Shown one piece after another: positions 1-9,328 of a stretch of DNA of 64,000 bases (the stretch's first letter is position 1; the number at the start of each line of letters is the position of its first letter). The position numbers were made by a program, and so were the translations under genes. This DNA comes from Zoogloeaceae bacterium. Its GTDB lineage: Bacteria; Pseudomonadota; Gammaproteobacteria; Burkholderiales; Rhodocyclaceae. The stretch spans positions 806,001 to 870,000 of the forward strand of contig JACKMA010000001.1 of NCBI GenBank assembly GCA_024235635.1, written 5' to 3'. Below the pieces are notes generated by a model, which was given only the letters and a program-made list of their open reading frames with translations, was not told where the DNA came from and did no database searches.

Positions 1-3000
1 CCCTTCGAACAATACAGTTCGAGTCAGGCGGGCACCGGCCGCCAGGGACCGTGGACCGATCTCTATTCGCTGGGCGCGACGCTCTACATGACGATATCCG
101 GCCGCGGCCCGGTGGATTCGATCGCGCGCGCCACAGCCACCATCGCCGGTCACGCGGACCCCCTGCTGCCGGCGGTCGAGGTCGGCAAAGGTCGCTTTTC
201 GGAGCAGTTCCTGGCTGCGATCGACAAGGCACTGGCCGTCCAGCCACAGGAACGGCCGCAAAGCATCGACGAGTGGAAGCAGTGGCTGCCGCCATTCGAG
301 GGCGAGGCGAGCGCGACGACGACTGCGACCCGTGCGCCGGCGGCGACTAGCATCTGGACGCAGCCGCCGCCGATCGATGCGCCGCCCGTCGCGGCAGGCC
401 CGGGCCCGACCGAGATCCTGCCGCCGCCATCGCAGCGAACCCTCGGACCCGCTGCCATCGCATCGTCACTGGCCATCGCAGCCGCCGTCGGCGCCGGCAT
501 CTACTTCTGGCTCAACCGGGGCACCATCGACACACCGGCGACTGAAACGCCGGCCGTCGCACAGGTGCCACGCGACGAGCCCGCCGATATGCAGACGACG
601 GCACCAAGCGCGGTCGAACCACCACCGGTGGCGCCCGAACCGACGCCGCAGCAGCGCATCGAGACCCTGCTCGCCCGCGCCGACGAAGCCCTGACCGCGG
701 GCCGGCTGAGCCTGCCGGCCGGGCACAACGCACTCGGCTACTTTCGCGACGTGCTGGAACTCGACCCAGGCAATCAACAGGCCAGTACCGGTCTGCGGCG
801 GGTCATGATGGGGCATCTGGCGTTCGCCCTGCATGCGCTCAAGCAGAACGAGTTTTCGGAGGCGCGCCGCCACCTGCAGGTGGCCGAGTCGATCGATGCC
901 ACGGCGCGCGAGGTGGTCAGCGCACGCAAGCAACTCGAAACCGCCGAACTCGTGGCGAACCAGAGGCTTGCTGCCGAGCGTGCCCGCAATGCCCGTGTCG
1001 CCGGATTGCTGTCGCAGGCCGAGCGCGCGCTGGATGCCGGTCGCCTGGCAGCGCCGGAAGCGGACAATGCGGCAGATGCCTTGGCCGAAGTGCTCGAACT
1101 CGAGCCCGACAATGCCGATGCACGTCAGGGCCTCGCCCGCGTCGGTCGTGAGCTGCTGGCCCGCGTGGCAGCCGCGACCACGGCCGGCGAGTTCGCACAG
1201 GCGCACCAGGGGCTGCAGGCTGCCGCCACAATCGACGACACAATGGCCGGACTCGACGCAGCACGCGCACGACTCGATGGCGCCGAAAAGGCGGAGCAGC
1301 AGAGACTCGCCGCCAACAGGGCGCGCCAGGCCCGCATCGGCGAATTGCTCACTGCGGGCAAGGCCGCGATCCGCGCCGACCGCCTGGGCCCACCATCGCG
1401 CGACAACGCGCTCGACAGTTTCAGGGCGGTGCTCGAACTCGATGCCGACAATGCCGCCGCGCGCGAAGGCATCGAGGCCATCGTCGCGCGACATCTCCAG
1501 TCTGCCGGTGCGGCCATCGCGAAAGGCGACTTCGCCGCGGCCCGTGATCGTGTCGACGCTGCCAGGGCGATCGACGACAAGGCGCCGCGGATCGCCGAGA
1601 CCGCCAGGCAATTGAGCGAAGCCGAGCAGGCGGCAGCGGAGCGCGCGCGCCAGCAGCGCATCGCGCAGGCGCTCGGCCACGCCACGGCCGCGCTCGACGC
1701 CGGCCGACTGGGCCCGCCGACACCGGACAATGCCCTCGATGGCTTCCGTGCCGTGCTCGAAATCGACCGCGACAATCCGGTGGCGAAGGCCGGCGTCCAA
1801 CGCGTCGTGCAGGCGCACATCAAACTCGCGCTGCAGGCTGGCGACAGCGAGGATTTCGATCGCGCGCGCAGCCAGCTCGAAGCCGCTGGCCAGATCGACG
1901 CCGACGCGCCGGCACTGGCCGTGGCACGCCGACGGGTGGCCGAAGCTGTCCGCGCCCGGGAAGATCGCGAGGCGGCCGAGCGCGCCCGCGTCGCCCGAAT
2001 CGAAAAAATGCTGTCCGATGCCAGTGTCGCCGTCGACGACGGCCGACTGATCGCGCCGCCGTCGGACAACGCGCTCGAAGGCTTTCGTGCGGTACTGGCG
2101 CTGGACGCCGGCAACACCGCAGCGAAGAAGGGGCTCGAACGTCTCGCGGCCGCCCTGCTGGCCCGCGGCACCGCCGCCCTGCGCGAAGAACGGCTCGACC
2201 TAGCCGGTGAAGATTTCGCCGCCGTCGCCGAGATCGACCCGAAGGCGACCGGACTGGCCTCTGCGCGCACACGGCTGGCAGCCGCGGAAAAGGCGGCCGA
2301 GCAGCGACTCGCGGCCGAACAGGCGCGCAACAAGCATATCGAGCAGTTGCTTCAGGCGGCTGCGCGGGCACTGGCGGCCGGACGCTTGAGTGCGCCGGAC
2401 GACGACAATGCAGCCGACCGCTACCGCGAGGTGCTCGAACTCGAACCGCAGAACGCCGCCGCTCGCAAGGGCATCGTCGAGGTCCTCGAGAGCCATCTGG
2501 CGCGAGGGCGGGCCGCCGTCGCCGCCGGCGAACTCGACCGCGCAGAGGCCGATTTCGATGCCGTCGCGCGCATCGATCGCAAGGCCGGCGGCCTGGCGGA
2601 TGCCCGCCGCCGACTCGACGAGGCGCGGCAGCAACGGACCGAACAGCTGGCCGAGGCCGAACGCAAGCGCAAGCAGGCCGAAGTGGAGGAAGCCGAACGA
2701 AAACGGGCCGAGGCCGAAAAGGCGAGGCAAGCGGTTGAAAGGCAGCAAGCCGAGGAACAGGCACGGGCGGAAGCCGAACGTGCCAAGGCGGAAGCCGAAC
2801 GGCAGCGCGAATCCGAGCGTGCCAGGGCCGAAGCCGAGCGCCGCAAGCAGGCCGAACAGGAGGAAGCCGAACGAAAACGGGCCGAGGCCGAAAAGGCGAG
2901 GCAAGCGGCTGAAAGACAGCAAGCGGAGCAGCAGGCACGGGCGGAAGCCGAACGGCAGCGCGAAGCCGACAGTGCCACGGCCGCGGCCGAGCGCCAACGG

Positions 3001-4071
3001 GAAGAACAGGCGCGACTGGCGGCAGAACGCGAACAACAGGCACGCCGGGACGACCAGCGGCTGGCGCGCATCGGCGAACTGCTCGAATCCGGCGGACGCG
3101 CACTGGCGGCGACGCGACTGACCACGCCGGCCGGCAACAATGCCCTCGAAGCCTATCGCGCAGTGCTCGACATCGACCCCGGCAACCGCGATGCCCGCCA
3201 GGGCATCGACGCCATCGTCCAGCGCTATCGCGATCTCACCGAAGCCGCGCTCGCTCGCGATCAGCTGTCACGGGCCGAGGACTATCTCGAACGGGCGACA
3301 GAAGTCGATCCGCGCTCGGCGCGACTGAACGGCATGCGCGATGCGATCGAACGCCATCGGGCCCGCGAAACGACACGTCAGGCCGAGGCGCAGCAGCAGG
3401 CCGAAGAGGTTCAGCGCATGATCGCAGCCGGCGACGCGGCGCTGGCCGCCGGCCGGCTCGATTCGCCGCCGGGAGCCAATGCGCGCGACAGCTATCGCGC
3501 CGCGCTGGCACTGGCCCCGGACAATGTCCAGGCCCGCCGCGGCATCGCCACGATCGCCGAACGCCAGGTCGAGCTTGCCCGCCGCGCGATCGCCGACGAA
3601 CAGTGGGCAATCGCACTGGCGCACCTCGAGTCGGCAACGACGACACAGCCGTCGCTGCGGGCGATCGGCGATGCCAGAAGGGATCTGGACCAAGCTCGCG
3701 CACGGGCGGAACGCGCGCAGGCGGCGCGCAATCAGCCCAAGCCGCCACCGCCGCCACCCCAGCCTCGACCCACTGCGAAGCGGACACCGAGCGTTCTCGG
3801 CAAATGGTGCGGCGCCAGCCTGAGCGTCGAATTCACGGCTGACCGCTGGATCTTCAGCCTGCCCGACGGGCAACGCGCAAGCTACCGGGTCAGCGGCTAC
3901 AGCATCGACGACGGCAGCCTGACGATGCGATGGATCGACGAACGACGGCGGCAGATGGTGACCGAATTCGGCCGCTTCTCCGAAGACGGCAAATCGATGA
4001 CGCAGTTGCGTGGCAAGCACGAGGGCGACGAAGGCTGGCACCAGTACAATCGACGCTTCACGCGCTGCTGA
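1..4071 (+). CDS. Ser/Thr protein kinase (C-lobe only) with transmembrane helix and eight long repeats, 5' end outside window
   Basis: The open frame runs from base 1, so the start and the kinase N-lobe lie upstream. The first residues (PFEQY, then TDLYSLGATLY) match the APE-like and subdomain IX regions of a eukaryotic-type Ser/Thr kinase. A single hydrophobic helix lies near nt 442-516. The following part carries eight copies of a unit of about 110 residues, with the pattern LL-x-A-x(3)-A-x-GRL-x-x-P-x(3)-NA-x(3)-YR-x-VL-x-DP-N. Between copies 6 and 7 (nt 2626-3056) is a charged Glu/Ala/Arg coiled coil. A C-terminal domain (nt 3787-4068, beginning LGKWCG) looks like a small beta-rich module. 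This suggests an inner-membrane receptor kinase with a cytoplasmic kinase and a periplasmic repeat region. The substrate and ligand are unknown. Confidence 0.8.
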   Translation, partial: PFEQYSSSQAGTGRQGPWTDLYSLGATLYMTISGRGPVDSIARATATIAGHADPLLPAVEVGKGRFSEQFLAAIDKALAVQPQERPQSIDEWKQWLPPFEGEASATTTATRAPAATSIWTQPPPIDAPPVAAGPGPTEILPPPSQRTLGPAAIASSLAIAAAVGAGIYFWLNRGTIDTPATETPAVAQVPRDEPADMQTTAPSAVEPPPVAPEPTPQQRIETLLARADEALTAGRLSLPAGHNALGYFRDVLELDPGNQQASTGLRRVMMGHLAFALHALKQNEFSEARRHLQVAESIDATAREVVSARKQLETAELVANQRLAAERARNARVAGLLSQAERALDAGRLAAPEADNAADALAEVLELEPDNADARQGLARVGRELLARVAAATTAGEFAQAHQGLQAAATIDDTMAGLDAARARLDGAEKAEQQRLAANRARQARIGELLTAGKAAIRADRLGPPSRDNALDSFRAVLELDADNAAAREGIEAIVARHLQSAGAAIAKGDFAAARDRVDAARAIDDKAPRIAETARQLSEAEQAAAERARQQRIAQALGHATAALDAGRLGPPTPDNALDGFRAVLEIDRDNPVAKAGVQRVVQAHIKLALQAGDSEDFDRARSQLEAAGQIDADAPALAVARRRVAEAVRAREDREAAERARVARIEKMLSDASVAVDDGRLIAPPSDNALEGFRAVLALDAGNTAAKKGLERLAAALLARGTAALREERLDLAGEDFAAVAEIDPKATGLASARTRLAAAEKAAEQRLAAEQARNKHIEQLLQAAARALAAGRLSAPDDDNAADRYREVLELEPQNAAARKGIVEVLESHLARGRAAVAAGELDRAEADFDAVARIDRKAGGLADARRRLDEARQQRTEQLAEAERKRKQAEVEEAERKRAEAEKARQAVERQQAEEQARAEAERAKAEAERQRESERARAEAERRKQAEQEEAERKRAEAEKARQAAERQQAEQQARAEAERQREADSATAAAERQREEQARLAAEREQQARRDDQRLARIGELLESGGRALAATRLTTPAGNNALEAYRAVLDIDPGNRDARQGIDAIVQRYRDLTEAALARDQLSRAEDYLERATEVDPRSARLNGMRDAIERHRARETTRQAEAQQQAEEVQRMIAAGDAALAAGRLDSPPGANARDSYRAALALAPDNVQARRGIATIAERQVELARRAIADEQWAIALAHLESATTTQPSLRAIGDARRDLDQARARAERAQAARNQPKPPPPPPQPRPTAKRTPSVLGKWCGASLSVEFTADRWIFSLPDGQRASYRVSGYSIDDGSLTMRWIDERRRQMVTEFGRFSEDGKSMTQLRGKHEGDEGWHQYNRRFTRC
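667..3735 (+). repeat. Eight tandem coding repeats within the kinase gene
   Basis: Repeat units begin near 667, 1003, 1345, 1669, 2008, 2344, 3076 and 3415. The period is about 335 bases, broken once by the coiled-coil insert. Each unit holds a conserved GRL-x-x-P...NA...VL-x-D/E-P-x-N core that reads like a TPR-type helix-turn-helix, followed by a second helical stretch. Units have diverged at the DNA level, so this is an old protein repeat and not a recent expansion. Confidence 0.8.
2685..2908 (+). repeat. Pair of identical 50-bp direct repeats in the coiled-coil segment
   Basis: Bases 2685-2734 recur at 2859-2908 without a change, offset by 174 bases (58 codons). They encode the Glu-Ala-Glu-Arg-Lys-Arg-rich coiled coil. 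Identity at silent positions points to a recent in-frame duplication, so this spot may vary in length between strains. Confidence 0.75.
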
Positions 4072-4116
4072 CCGCTGCCGGCGTCATCCGCACACGCCGA
4101 CGGTCGTCGACGCAAG

Positions 4117-4154
4117 AATCCCGCCCCCGGTCCTTCGGACTCGGAGGCGGGATT
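4117..4154. terminator. Bidirectional hairpin between convergent genes
   Basis: Arms AATCCCGCC (4117-4125) and GGCGGGATT (4146-4154) pair perfectly, with an inner GTCC/GGAC stem inside the loop. It lies between the kinase stop and the end of the convergent outer-membrane gene. There is no clear T run on either side, so its strength is uncertain. Confidence 0.55.
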
Positions 4155-4178
4155 CCCGGCCGCGCCGCAGCCGCTCGC

Positions 4179-5408
4179 TCAGAACGTGTAGTCGATGCCG
4201 ACGCTCCAGATCACCTTGGCACGCAGCCCTTCGTCATCATTGAGCGGAAGGATCACATTGGCACTCAACGGTGCCGTGCCGAAGGCGTTCCACTTGGCGC
4301 CGATCGCGACGTCGATCAGGTGGTCGCGTTCGTCCGATTCGTTCGGATAGTAGCGCCCGAGCAGATCCACCGCGGCGGTGAAGTCCTTCGAACCGCCGGG
4401 CTGCGCATCGAAGCCGACCAGATAGCGCAGGTTGCTGCGGTCCGAATTGCTCGAATGTTCGTAGCCGACATTGACGTGGGGCGTGATCGAGCCGTACTTG
4501 CGGGAAGCCACGAACATGCCCATGCCGGCCCAGTCGCCGGTGCCGAGCAGGTCGTCCTCGTCGCCGGTCGGCATCGTGACCTGCCCGACCACGGCCATCT
4601 CGGGCGCGCCACCGCCGCTCTTCTCGAAAGCGTACTTGGTGCGCACGACGATGTCGCCGAGGCCGGTGGCGGTGCCGCCGGTCGAGTCGGTCGCGGCATC
4701 GCCGAATTCGCCGAAGCGGTGGAAAGCGTCGCCGCCGCCGTTGTCGATGATCGTGGCCACCGCTCGCGCCTCGACCTTGGTCTCGACGATCGGCACGATC
4801 ACGCCGACATCCCAGTTGCTGCGAATGCCATAGCTGGCATAGAAGGACAGGATCTGCTGGCGCACTTCGGCGTCGATGTCCACCTGGACTTCATCGAACT
4901 CGAAGGCGAACACGTCCGGCGGCGGCCCGATGATGCCGTCATCGTTGGCGTCGATGTGAGGCAGACGCACCGACAGCGAATCGAGGTCGTCGCCCTCGAA
5001 CTTGGTGAAGCGGGCCCGGGTGTAGGAGACACCGAGGTTCACGCGGCCTTCGCCGATGGTGTTCGCGCGTTCCGCGACCAGCGGCCCGAGGCTCTCGGTG
5101 TTGCGCACCGGAATGCCCTGCTGCACGTCGAAGATGAAACTCGAGACGGTCGAATTGAACGCCAGCGCACCGAGACCGGACGCAATGCCGTCGCCCAGGC
5201 CGTTCAGGGCGACCAGCGAAGCCTCGGTGAAGTGGGCATCGTGCGGAAATTGGCCGAAGCGGTCGAGCGTGATGCCATCGCCGCCATACAGATCGGAAAT
5301 GAAGTTCCTCAGGTCCCCCGCCTGCGCATGGGCGGCACAGAGCGAGAGGGATGCTGCAAGGGCGAGCGGCCAGCGGCGGCGGGCAGGCACGGGTGACGCG
5401 AATGGCAT
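4179..5408 (-). CDS. Outer-membrane beta-barrel protein, transporter/MetA-pathway-like
   Basis: 409 residues. The start is fixed by a strong AGGAGG Shine-Dalgarno eight bases before ATG. An N-terminal signal peptide (Arg-rich n-region, hydrophobic core, predicted cut after AHAQA) is followed by alternating polar/apolar strands and a C-terminal YTF, the usual barrel signature. Segments such as TGLGDIVVRTKY and a VTMPTGDEDD-like stretch resemble the MetA/transporter-type outer-membrane family seen in aromatic or organic-solvent uptake loci. The Asp/Asn-rich loop around DANDDG could bind calcium. It stands alone on the minus strand, so its substrate cannot be inferred from neighbours. Confidence 0.7.
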   Translation of the reverse strand: MPFASPVPARRRWPLALAASLSLCAAHAQAGDLRNFISDLYGGDGITLDRFGQFPHDAHFTEASLVALNGLGDGIASGLGALAFNSTVSSFIFDVQQGIPVRNTESLGPLVAERANTIGEGRVNLGVSYTRARFTKFEGDDLDSLSVRLPHIDANDDGIIGPPPDVFAFEFDEVQVDIDAEVRQQILSFYASYGIRSNWDVGVIVPIVETKVEARAVATIIDNGGGDAFHRFGEFGDAATDSTGGTATGLGDIVVRTKYAFEKSGGGAPEMAVVGQVTMPTGDEDDLLGTGDWAGMGMFVASRKYGSITPHVNVGYEHSSNSDRSNLRYLVGFDAQPGGSKDFTAAVDLLGRYYPNESDERDHLIDVAIGAKWNAFGTAPLSANVILPLNDDEGLRAKVIWSVGIDYTF

Positions 5409-5770
5409 GGAACTTCCTCCTGTCGGGAGCGGAAATGGGGCAGACCGGGCGGCGCATTCACCACCATGCCTACGGCCTAGGCCGTGAAGCGGTCACGATT
5501 TTTATCAACTAATCCGAGGGAAGGCAAGCCGGCGGCAACGCCACCGGTGCTTGCAGGCGAAGCCGCCGGCAGAGGTCGCCGGGCCCGCACGGGGCAGCGG
5601 ACGGCCGCCCGATCGCCGGCCTGCACGACGCGATTCTTCGGGGTGGCCTTTGCCGTTTCGCGCGCCGCCGCTCTAAACTGTTTGCCCGTGGCGACTGCCC
5701 TGCCCCGAAGGTCGAAGCCTCTGCCGACAGGTCGCGCAGCGAACACACACCGGTCCCGACCACGCCGCCA
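5409..5770. promoter_or_regulatory. Divergent intergenic region with a candidate promoter for the deaminase
   Basis: No gene is supported in these 362 bases between two divergent genes. A candidate sigma-70 promoter for the plus strand is TTGCCG (5650-5655), an 18-base spacer, then TAAACT (5674-5679), about 90 bases before the deaminase start. The Shine-Dalgarno of the minus-strand outer-membrane gene lies at the left edge. Confidence 0.4.
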
Positions 5771-6361
5771 GTGCCGAACAAGCTCAAGAACCTTAGGCTC
5801 GAATTCTCGCTGCCGCCCTGGCTGCCCCGATTCGCAGCCACTTGGCGAGGCGGTGACGAGCGAGCTCGCATGGCCTTCGTCATACAGGCCGCGCGGCAGA
5901 ACGTGCGTGAATGCAGTGGCGGCCCGTTCGCTGCGGCCGTGTTCGAGCAGGGATCCGGTGCGCTGGTGTCGCTCGGCATCAATCTGGTGACCACCGAGCA
6001 ACTGTCGATGCTGCACGCCGAAATGGTGGCAATCGCCTTTGCCCAGCGCACGCTCGGTCGCCGGGACCTGGGTCGCGTCGGCCATCCCGCACTTGAAATT
6101 GTGACCAGCGTCGAACCGTGCGCGATGTGCTTTGGCGCCATCCCGTGGTCCGGTCTCACGAAAGTGATTTCCGGCGCATCCGATGCCGACGCGCGAGAAA
6201 TCGGTTTCGACGAAGGCCCCAAACCGGAGGATTGGACGCGTCCGCTGATCGAGCGCGGCATCGATGTTCGCACCGAGGTGATGCGCGCCGAGGCGAAAGC
6301 GGTGTTGGACGAGTACGCCCGCGCGGGCGGCATCATCTACAACCCGTGCGATCGGGAGTGA
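5771..6361 (+). CDS. Nucleoside/nucleobase deaminase of the cytidine-deaminase fold
   Basis: 196 residues from a GTG start; no earlier in-frame start keeps a sensible N-terminus. Both zinc motifs of the family are present: HAEM supplies the zinc-binding His and catalytic Glu, and PCAMC supplies the two zinc cysteines. Spacing fits the dCMP/guanine deaminase and tRNA-adenosine deaminase branch. It is longer than TadA (about 150-165 residues) and has an extra N-terminal helix, so a free nucleobase or nucleoside such as guanine is the likelier substrate. No purine operon surrounds it. The ribosome-binding site is weak, so the exact start is uncertain. Confidence 0.75.
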   Translation: MPNKLKNLRLEFSLPPWLPRFAATWRGGDERARMAFVIQAARQNVRECSGGPFAAAVFEQGSGALVSLGINLVTTEQLSMLHAEMVAIAFAQRTLGRRDLGRVGHPALEIVTSVEPCAMCFGAIPWSGLTKVISGASDADAREIGFDEGPKPEDWTRPLIERGIDVRTEVMRAEAKAVLDEYARAGGIIYNPCDRE

Positions 6362-6521
6362 CTCGACGACCACCTTGTTATGACGGGACGCCCGAACGAT
6401 GGCGCGCCGGTCGACGTAAAGGAACCCCCGTTCCAATAACGCCACGGACGGACTGCCGGACACAGCCACTCGCTCGCACGCAGCCGGAGACCCTGAACCG
6501 ACCGAGACCCGAACGGTCGAG

Positions 6522-6547
6522 AAAAAGGCCAGAGCATGCTCTGGCCT
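6522..6547 (-). terminator. Rho-independent terminator of the tRNA-Ala gene
   Basis: A perfect 22-base palindrome (6526-6547, arm AGGCCAGAGCA) is followed on the minus strand by five T residues. It lies directly downstream of the tRNA 3' end. Confidence 0.9.
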
Positions 6548-6555
6548 GTTGAATC

Positions 6556-6631
6556 TGGTGGACCGAAGGAGGATCGAACTCCCGACCTCTGCATTGCGAA
6601 CGCAGCGCTCTCCCAGCTGAGCTATCGGCCC
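6556..6631 (-). tRNA. tRNA-Ala, anticodon CGC
   Basis: 76 bases fold into a full cloverleaf. The acceptor stem is GGGCCGA/TCGGTCC with the G3:U70 pair that identifies alanine tRNAs. The D arm begins GCTCAGC. The anticodon loop TTCGCAA gives CGC, reading GCG codons. The T arm has the TTCGATC loop, and CCA is encoded at the 3' end. The gene has its own terminator downstream. Confidence 0.93.
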
Positions 6632-6684
6632 CGAGGGCGCGAATTATAGCGAGTGATCGCGGGGGAGGAAAGTCCCGCGCGCGC

Positions 6685-7683
6685 TCAGGTCGAATCGCGC
6701 GCGCCGGCGCCTCGTGCCGCCCGTTCGAGACGGTCGCGGATCGCCCGCCAAGCTTCGTCCGGCGGCGGCGTCTCGACCAGGATGCGTGCACAGCCGGCGG
6801 CGTCGAGGGCGCGCAGGTCGGCGTAGAGGGCGCGGGCGAAGGCGTCCGCACTGTGCGGCCCGCGCAGCCAGATGCCGTCGAAGTCGGCGGGCATCGGTGC
6901 GCGGGCGAGCACCGCGACGCGCTCACCGTGGCCAGCCGCAGCGGCCGCCATCAGGTCGGACAGCGGCAGCAGTTGCATCGCCGTGACCGGCGCATAGTGG
7001 GCCGGCAGGGCGCCGGAGACTCGCACCACATCCGCGCCGGCGTCCAGGTCTTCGCGCTGCATCGGCCGGCGGCCGATGACGGCCGCGATGGCATCGGCAG
7101 AGATCGCGCCGGGCCGCAGGACCACCGGACTGGCACCGGACAGATCGAGGATCGTCGATTCGATGCCGACCTGGCAATCGCCGCCGTCGAGCACGATCGG
7201 AACCGCGTCGCCCAACTCGGACTCGACGTGGGCGGCAGTGGTCGGGCTGATGCGGCCAAAGCGGTTGGCCGAAGGCGCCGCAAGACCGCCACCGAAGGCG
7301 CGCAGCAGGGCCAGCGCGACCGGGTGGTCGGGCATGCGCAGACCGACCGTGGTCTGGCCGCCGGTGACCAGCTCACTGACGTCTGCGGCCTTCGGCAGGA
7401 TCATCGTCAAAGGTCCGGGCCAGAACGCCCGGGCCAGCGCGATCGCCTCCTTCGGCACCCACTCCGCCCACGCCGGCAGCAGTTCCGCGTCGCCGAGATG
7501 AACGATCAGCGGGTGGTCGACCGGCCGGCCCTTGGCGCGAAAGATGTCGGCGACTGCAACATCGTTGGCGGCGTCGGCCGCCAGGCCATAGACGGTCTCG
7601 GTGGGCATGCCGACGAGCCCGCCGGCGCGCAGCAGGTCGGCCGCCCGCGCAATCGCCTCGGCGGTCGGATCACTGATCGCCAT
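6685..7683 (-). CDS. L-threonylcarbamoyladenylate synthase, Sua5 type
   Basis: 332 residues. The enzyme joins threonine, bicarbonate and ATP into threonylcarbamoyl-AMP, the donor for the t6A37 modification of ANN-decoding tRNAs. The N-terminal YrdC domain shows PTETVYGLAADA near residue 25, then KGRP and SANRFG segments. The extra C-terminal Sua5 domain starts after about residue 210 (SGALPAHYAP). ATG at 7683 was chosen because the longer open frame enters purK coding sequence. The remaining overlap with purK is 14 bases, which suggests translational coupling. It is the last gene of the folD-purE-purK-sua5 group. Confidence 0.88.
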   Translation of the reverse strand: MAISDPTAEAIARAADLLRAGGLVGMPTETVYGLAADAANDVAVADIFRAKGRPVDHPLIVHLGDAELLPAWAEWVPKEAIALARAFWPGPLTMILPKAADVSELVTGGQTTVGLRMPDHPVALALLRAFGGGLAAPSANRFGRISPTTAAHVESELGDAVPIVLDGGDCQVGIESTILDLSGASPVVLRPGAISADAIAAVIGRRPMQREDLDAGADVVRVSGALPAHYAPVTAMQLLPLSDLMAAAAAGHGERVAVLARAPMPADFDGIWLRGPHSADAFARALYADLRALDAAGCARILVETPPPDEAWRAIRDRLERAARGAGARDST

Positions 7684-8836
7684 CGTCGATGCCGACCGCC
7701 GCCCTGGCGCGCAGCGCGACTTCGAGCACGGTATCCGCATCGTCGCCGATCACCGTGAAATGCCCCATCTTGCGGCCCTGCCGGGCGTGGTGCTTGCCGT
7801 ACAGATGCAGGCGTGCGCCGGGCTCGCGGTGCACCACCGTCCAGTCCGGTTCGCGCTGGGGCCGATGGTGGTCACCACCGTCGAACCACAGTTCGCCGAG
7901 CAGATTGACCATCACCGCGCGGCTGTGCATGCGCGGCTCGCCCAGCGGCAGCCCGGTGAGCGCCCGCAACTGCTGCTCGTACTGGCTGGTGACGCAGGCA
8001 TCGATCGTGTGGTGGCCGCTGTTGTGCGGGCGCGGCGCCATCTCGTTGGCGAACAGGGCCCCACCGCTGACGAAGAATTCGACGCCGAGCGTGCCGACGT
8101 AGTCGAGCGACTGCGCAATGCGCTCGGCGATCGCGCACGCTTGCTCGCGGAGCTGCGGCTCGACCCGGGCCGGCGCGATCGTGACATCGAGGATGCCGCC
8201 GCGATGGCGGTTCTCGCCGGGCTCGAAGGCCCTGATCCGGCCGTCGGCGTCGCGCGCCAGCACCACCGACAATTCGCTGTCGAGCGCCAGCAGCTTCTCC
8301 AGCACGCAGGGCTCGCCGTCGAATGCATGAAAGGCGTGAAGCGCCTCCTCGCGACTGGCGACACGCGCCTGACCCTTGCCGTCGTAGCCGAAGCGGGCCA
8401 CCTTGAGCACCGCCGGGAACAACCCGTCGTCCGCCGCCGAGATGTCCTGGTCGGCGCGAATCACCGCAAACGGTCCATGGGGAATGGCGTGCGCCCGCAT
8501 GAAGGTCTTCTCGGCGATCCGGTTCTGGCAGACCGCCACCGCCTTCGCCGACGGGCGCACCGGCACGAACTTGGCGAGATATTCGAGCGCCTCGGCCGGT
8601 ACGTTCTCGAATTCGGTGGTGACCGCGGCGCACGCGGCGGCGATCTGGTCGAGGGCGGCATAGTCGTCGTAGGCGGTCACCAGATGACGGTCGGCGAGAC
8701 GGCCGGCGGGACTATTGGGATCGGGGTCGAGCACCCACACGCGGTAGCCCATCTCGTGGGCCGCGGCGACGAAGAAGCGGCCCAATTGGCCGCCACCGAG
8801 CATGCCGAGCACCGCGGGAGGCAGGATCGTCGCCAC
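7670..8836 (-). CDS. purK: N5-carboxyaminoimidazole ribonucleotide synthase
   Basis: 388 residues, normal for PurK. It uses ATP and bicarbonate to carboxylate AIR to N5-CAIR in purine synthesis. The N-terminus LGMLGGGQLGRF is the family signature. The ATP-grasp fold follows, with FGYDGKGQ, the ELSVV segment, NEMAPRPHNSGHHTID and a C-terminal YGKHHARQGRKMGH. It follows purE with two bases between the genes and overlaps sua5, so the three are very probably one transcript. All expected motifs are intact. Confidence 0.95.
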   Translation of the reverse strand: MATILPPAVLGMLGGGQLGRFFVAAAHEMGYRVWVLDPDPNSPAGRLADRHLVTAYDDYAALDQIAAACAAVTTEFENVPAEALEYLAKFVPVRPSAKAVAVCQNRIAEKTFMRAHAIPHGPFAVIRADQDISAADDGLFPAVLKVARFGYDGKGQARVASREEALHAFHAFDGEPCVLEKLLALDSELSVVLARDADGRIRAFEPGENRHRGGILDVTIAPARVEPQLREQACAIAERIAQSLDYVGTLGVEFFVSGGALFANEMAPRPHNSGHHTIDACVTSQYEQQLRALTGLPLGEPRMHSRAVMVNLLGELWFDGGDHHRPQREPDWTVVHREPGARLHLYGKHHARQGRKMGHFTVIGDDADTVLEVALRARAAVGIDDGDQ

Positions 8837-8838
8837 GC

Positions 8839-9327
8839 TCAGTCCAGCGTCATGTTGATGACACTGTCGCGCTGACGGGCGCGGAACTCCTCCAGCTTCC
8901 GCGCCAGCGCCGCGTCCTCGTTGGCCAGCAGCGAGACCGCGAACAAGGCCGCATTGGCGGCACCGGCCTCGCCGATGGCGAAGGTGGCCACCGGCACGCC
9001 CTTGGGCATCTGCACGATCGACAGCAACGAATCCTTGCCGGACAGGGCCCGCGACTGCACCGGCACGCCGAGCACCGGCAAGGTGGTCTTCGCGGCCACC
9101 ATGCCGGGCAGGTGGGCCGCGCCGCCGGCGCCGGCGATGATCGCCTTGAGGCCCCGGCCACGCGCCTGTTCGGCGTACTCGAACATCAGGTCCGGCGTGC
9201 GATGGGCGGAGACCACGCGGGCCTCGAAGGGCACGCCGAACTCCTCGAGCACCTTCGCGGCCGCCTGCATCGTCGGCCAGTCGGAATTCGAACCCATGAT
9301 CACGCCAACGACGGCATCGGTGCTCAT
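8839..9327 (-). CDS. purE: N5-carboxyaminoimidazole ribonucleotide mutase, class I
   Basis: 162 residues. It converts N5-CAIR to CAIR, the step after PurK. The class I pattern is clear: GSNSDWPTM near the N-terminus binds the phosphate, SAHRTPD holds the catalytic His, and [11 protein letters not shown] follows. The gene starts one base after the folD stop on the same strand and is followed by purK. The PurE-PurK pair marks the two-step bacterial route. Confidence 0.95.
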   Translation of the reverse strand: MSTDAVVGVIMGSNSDWPTMQAAAKVLEEFGVPFEARVVSAHRTPDLMFEYAEQARGRGLKAIIAGAGGAAHLPGMVAAKTTLPVLGVPVQSRALSGKDSLLSIVQMPKGVPVATFAIGEAGAANAALFAVSLLANEDAALARKLEEFRARQRDSVINMTLD

Positions 9328-9328
9328 T

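Noticed and set aside
3930..5396. Plus-strand open frame of 488 codons opposite the outer-membrane gene
   Set aside because: The minus-strand gene has a strong Shine-Dalgarno, a signal peptide and a barrel C-terminus; the plus frame has none of these.
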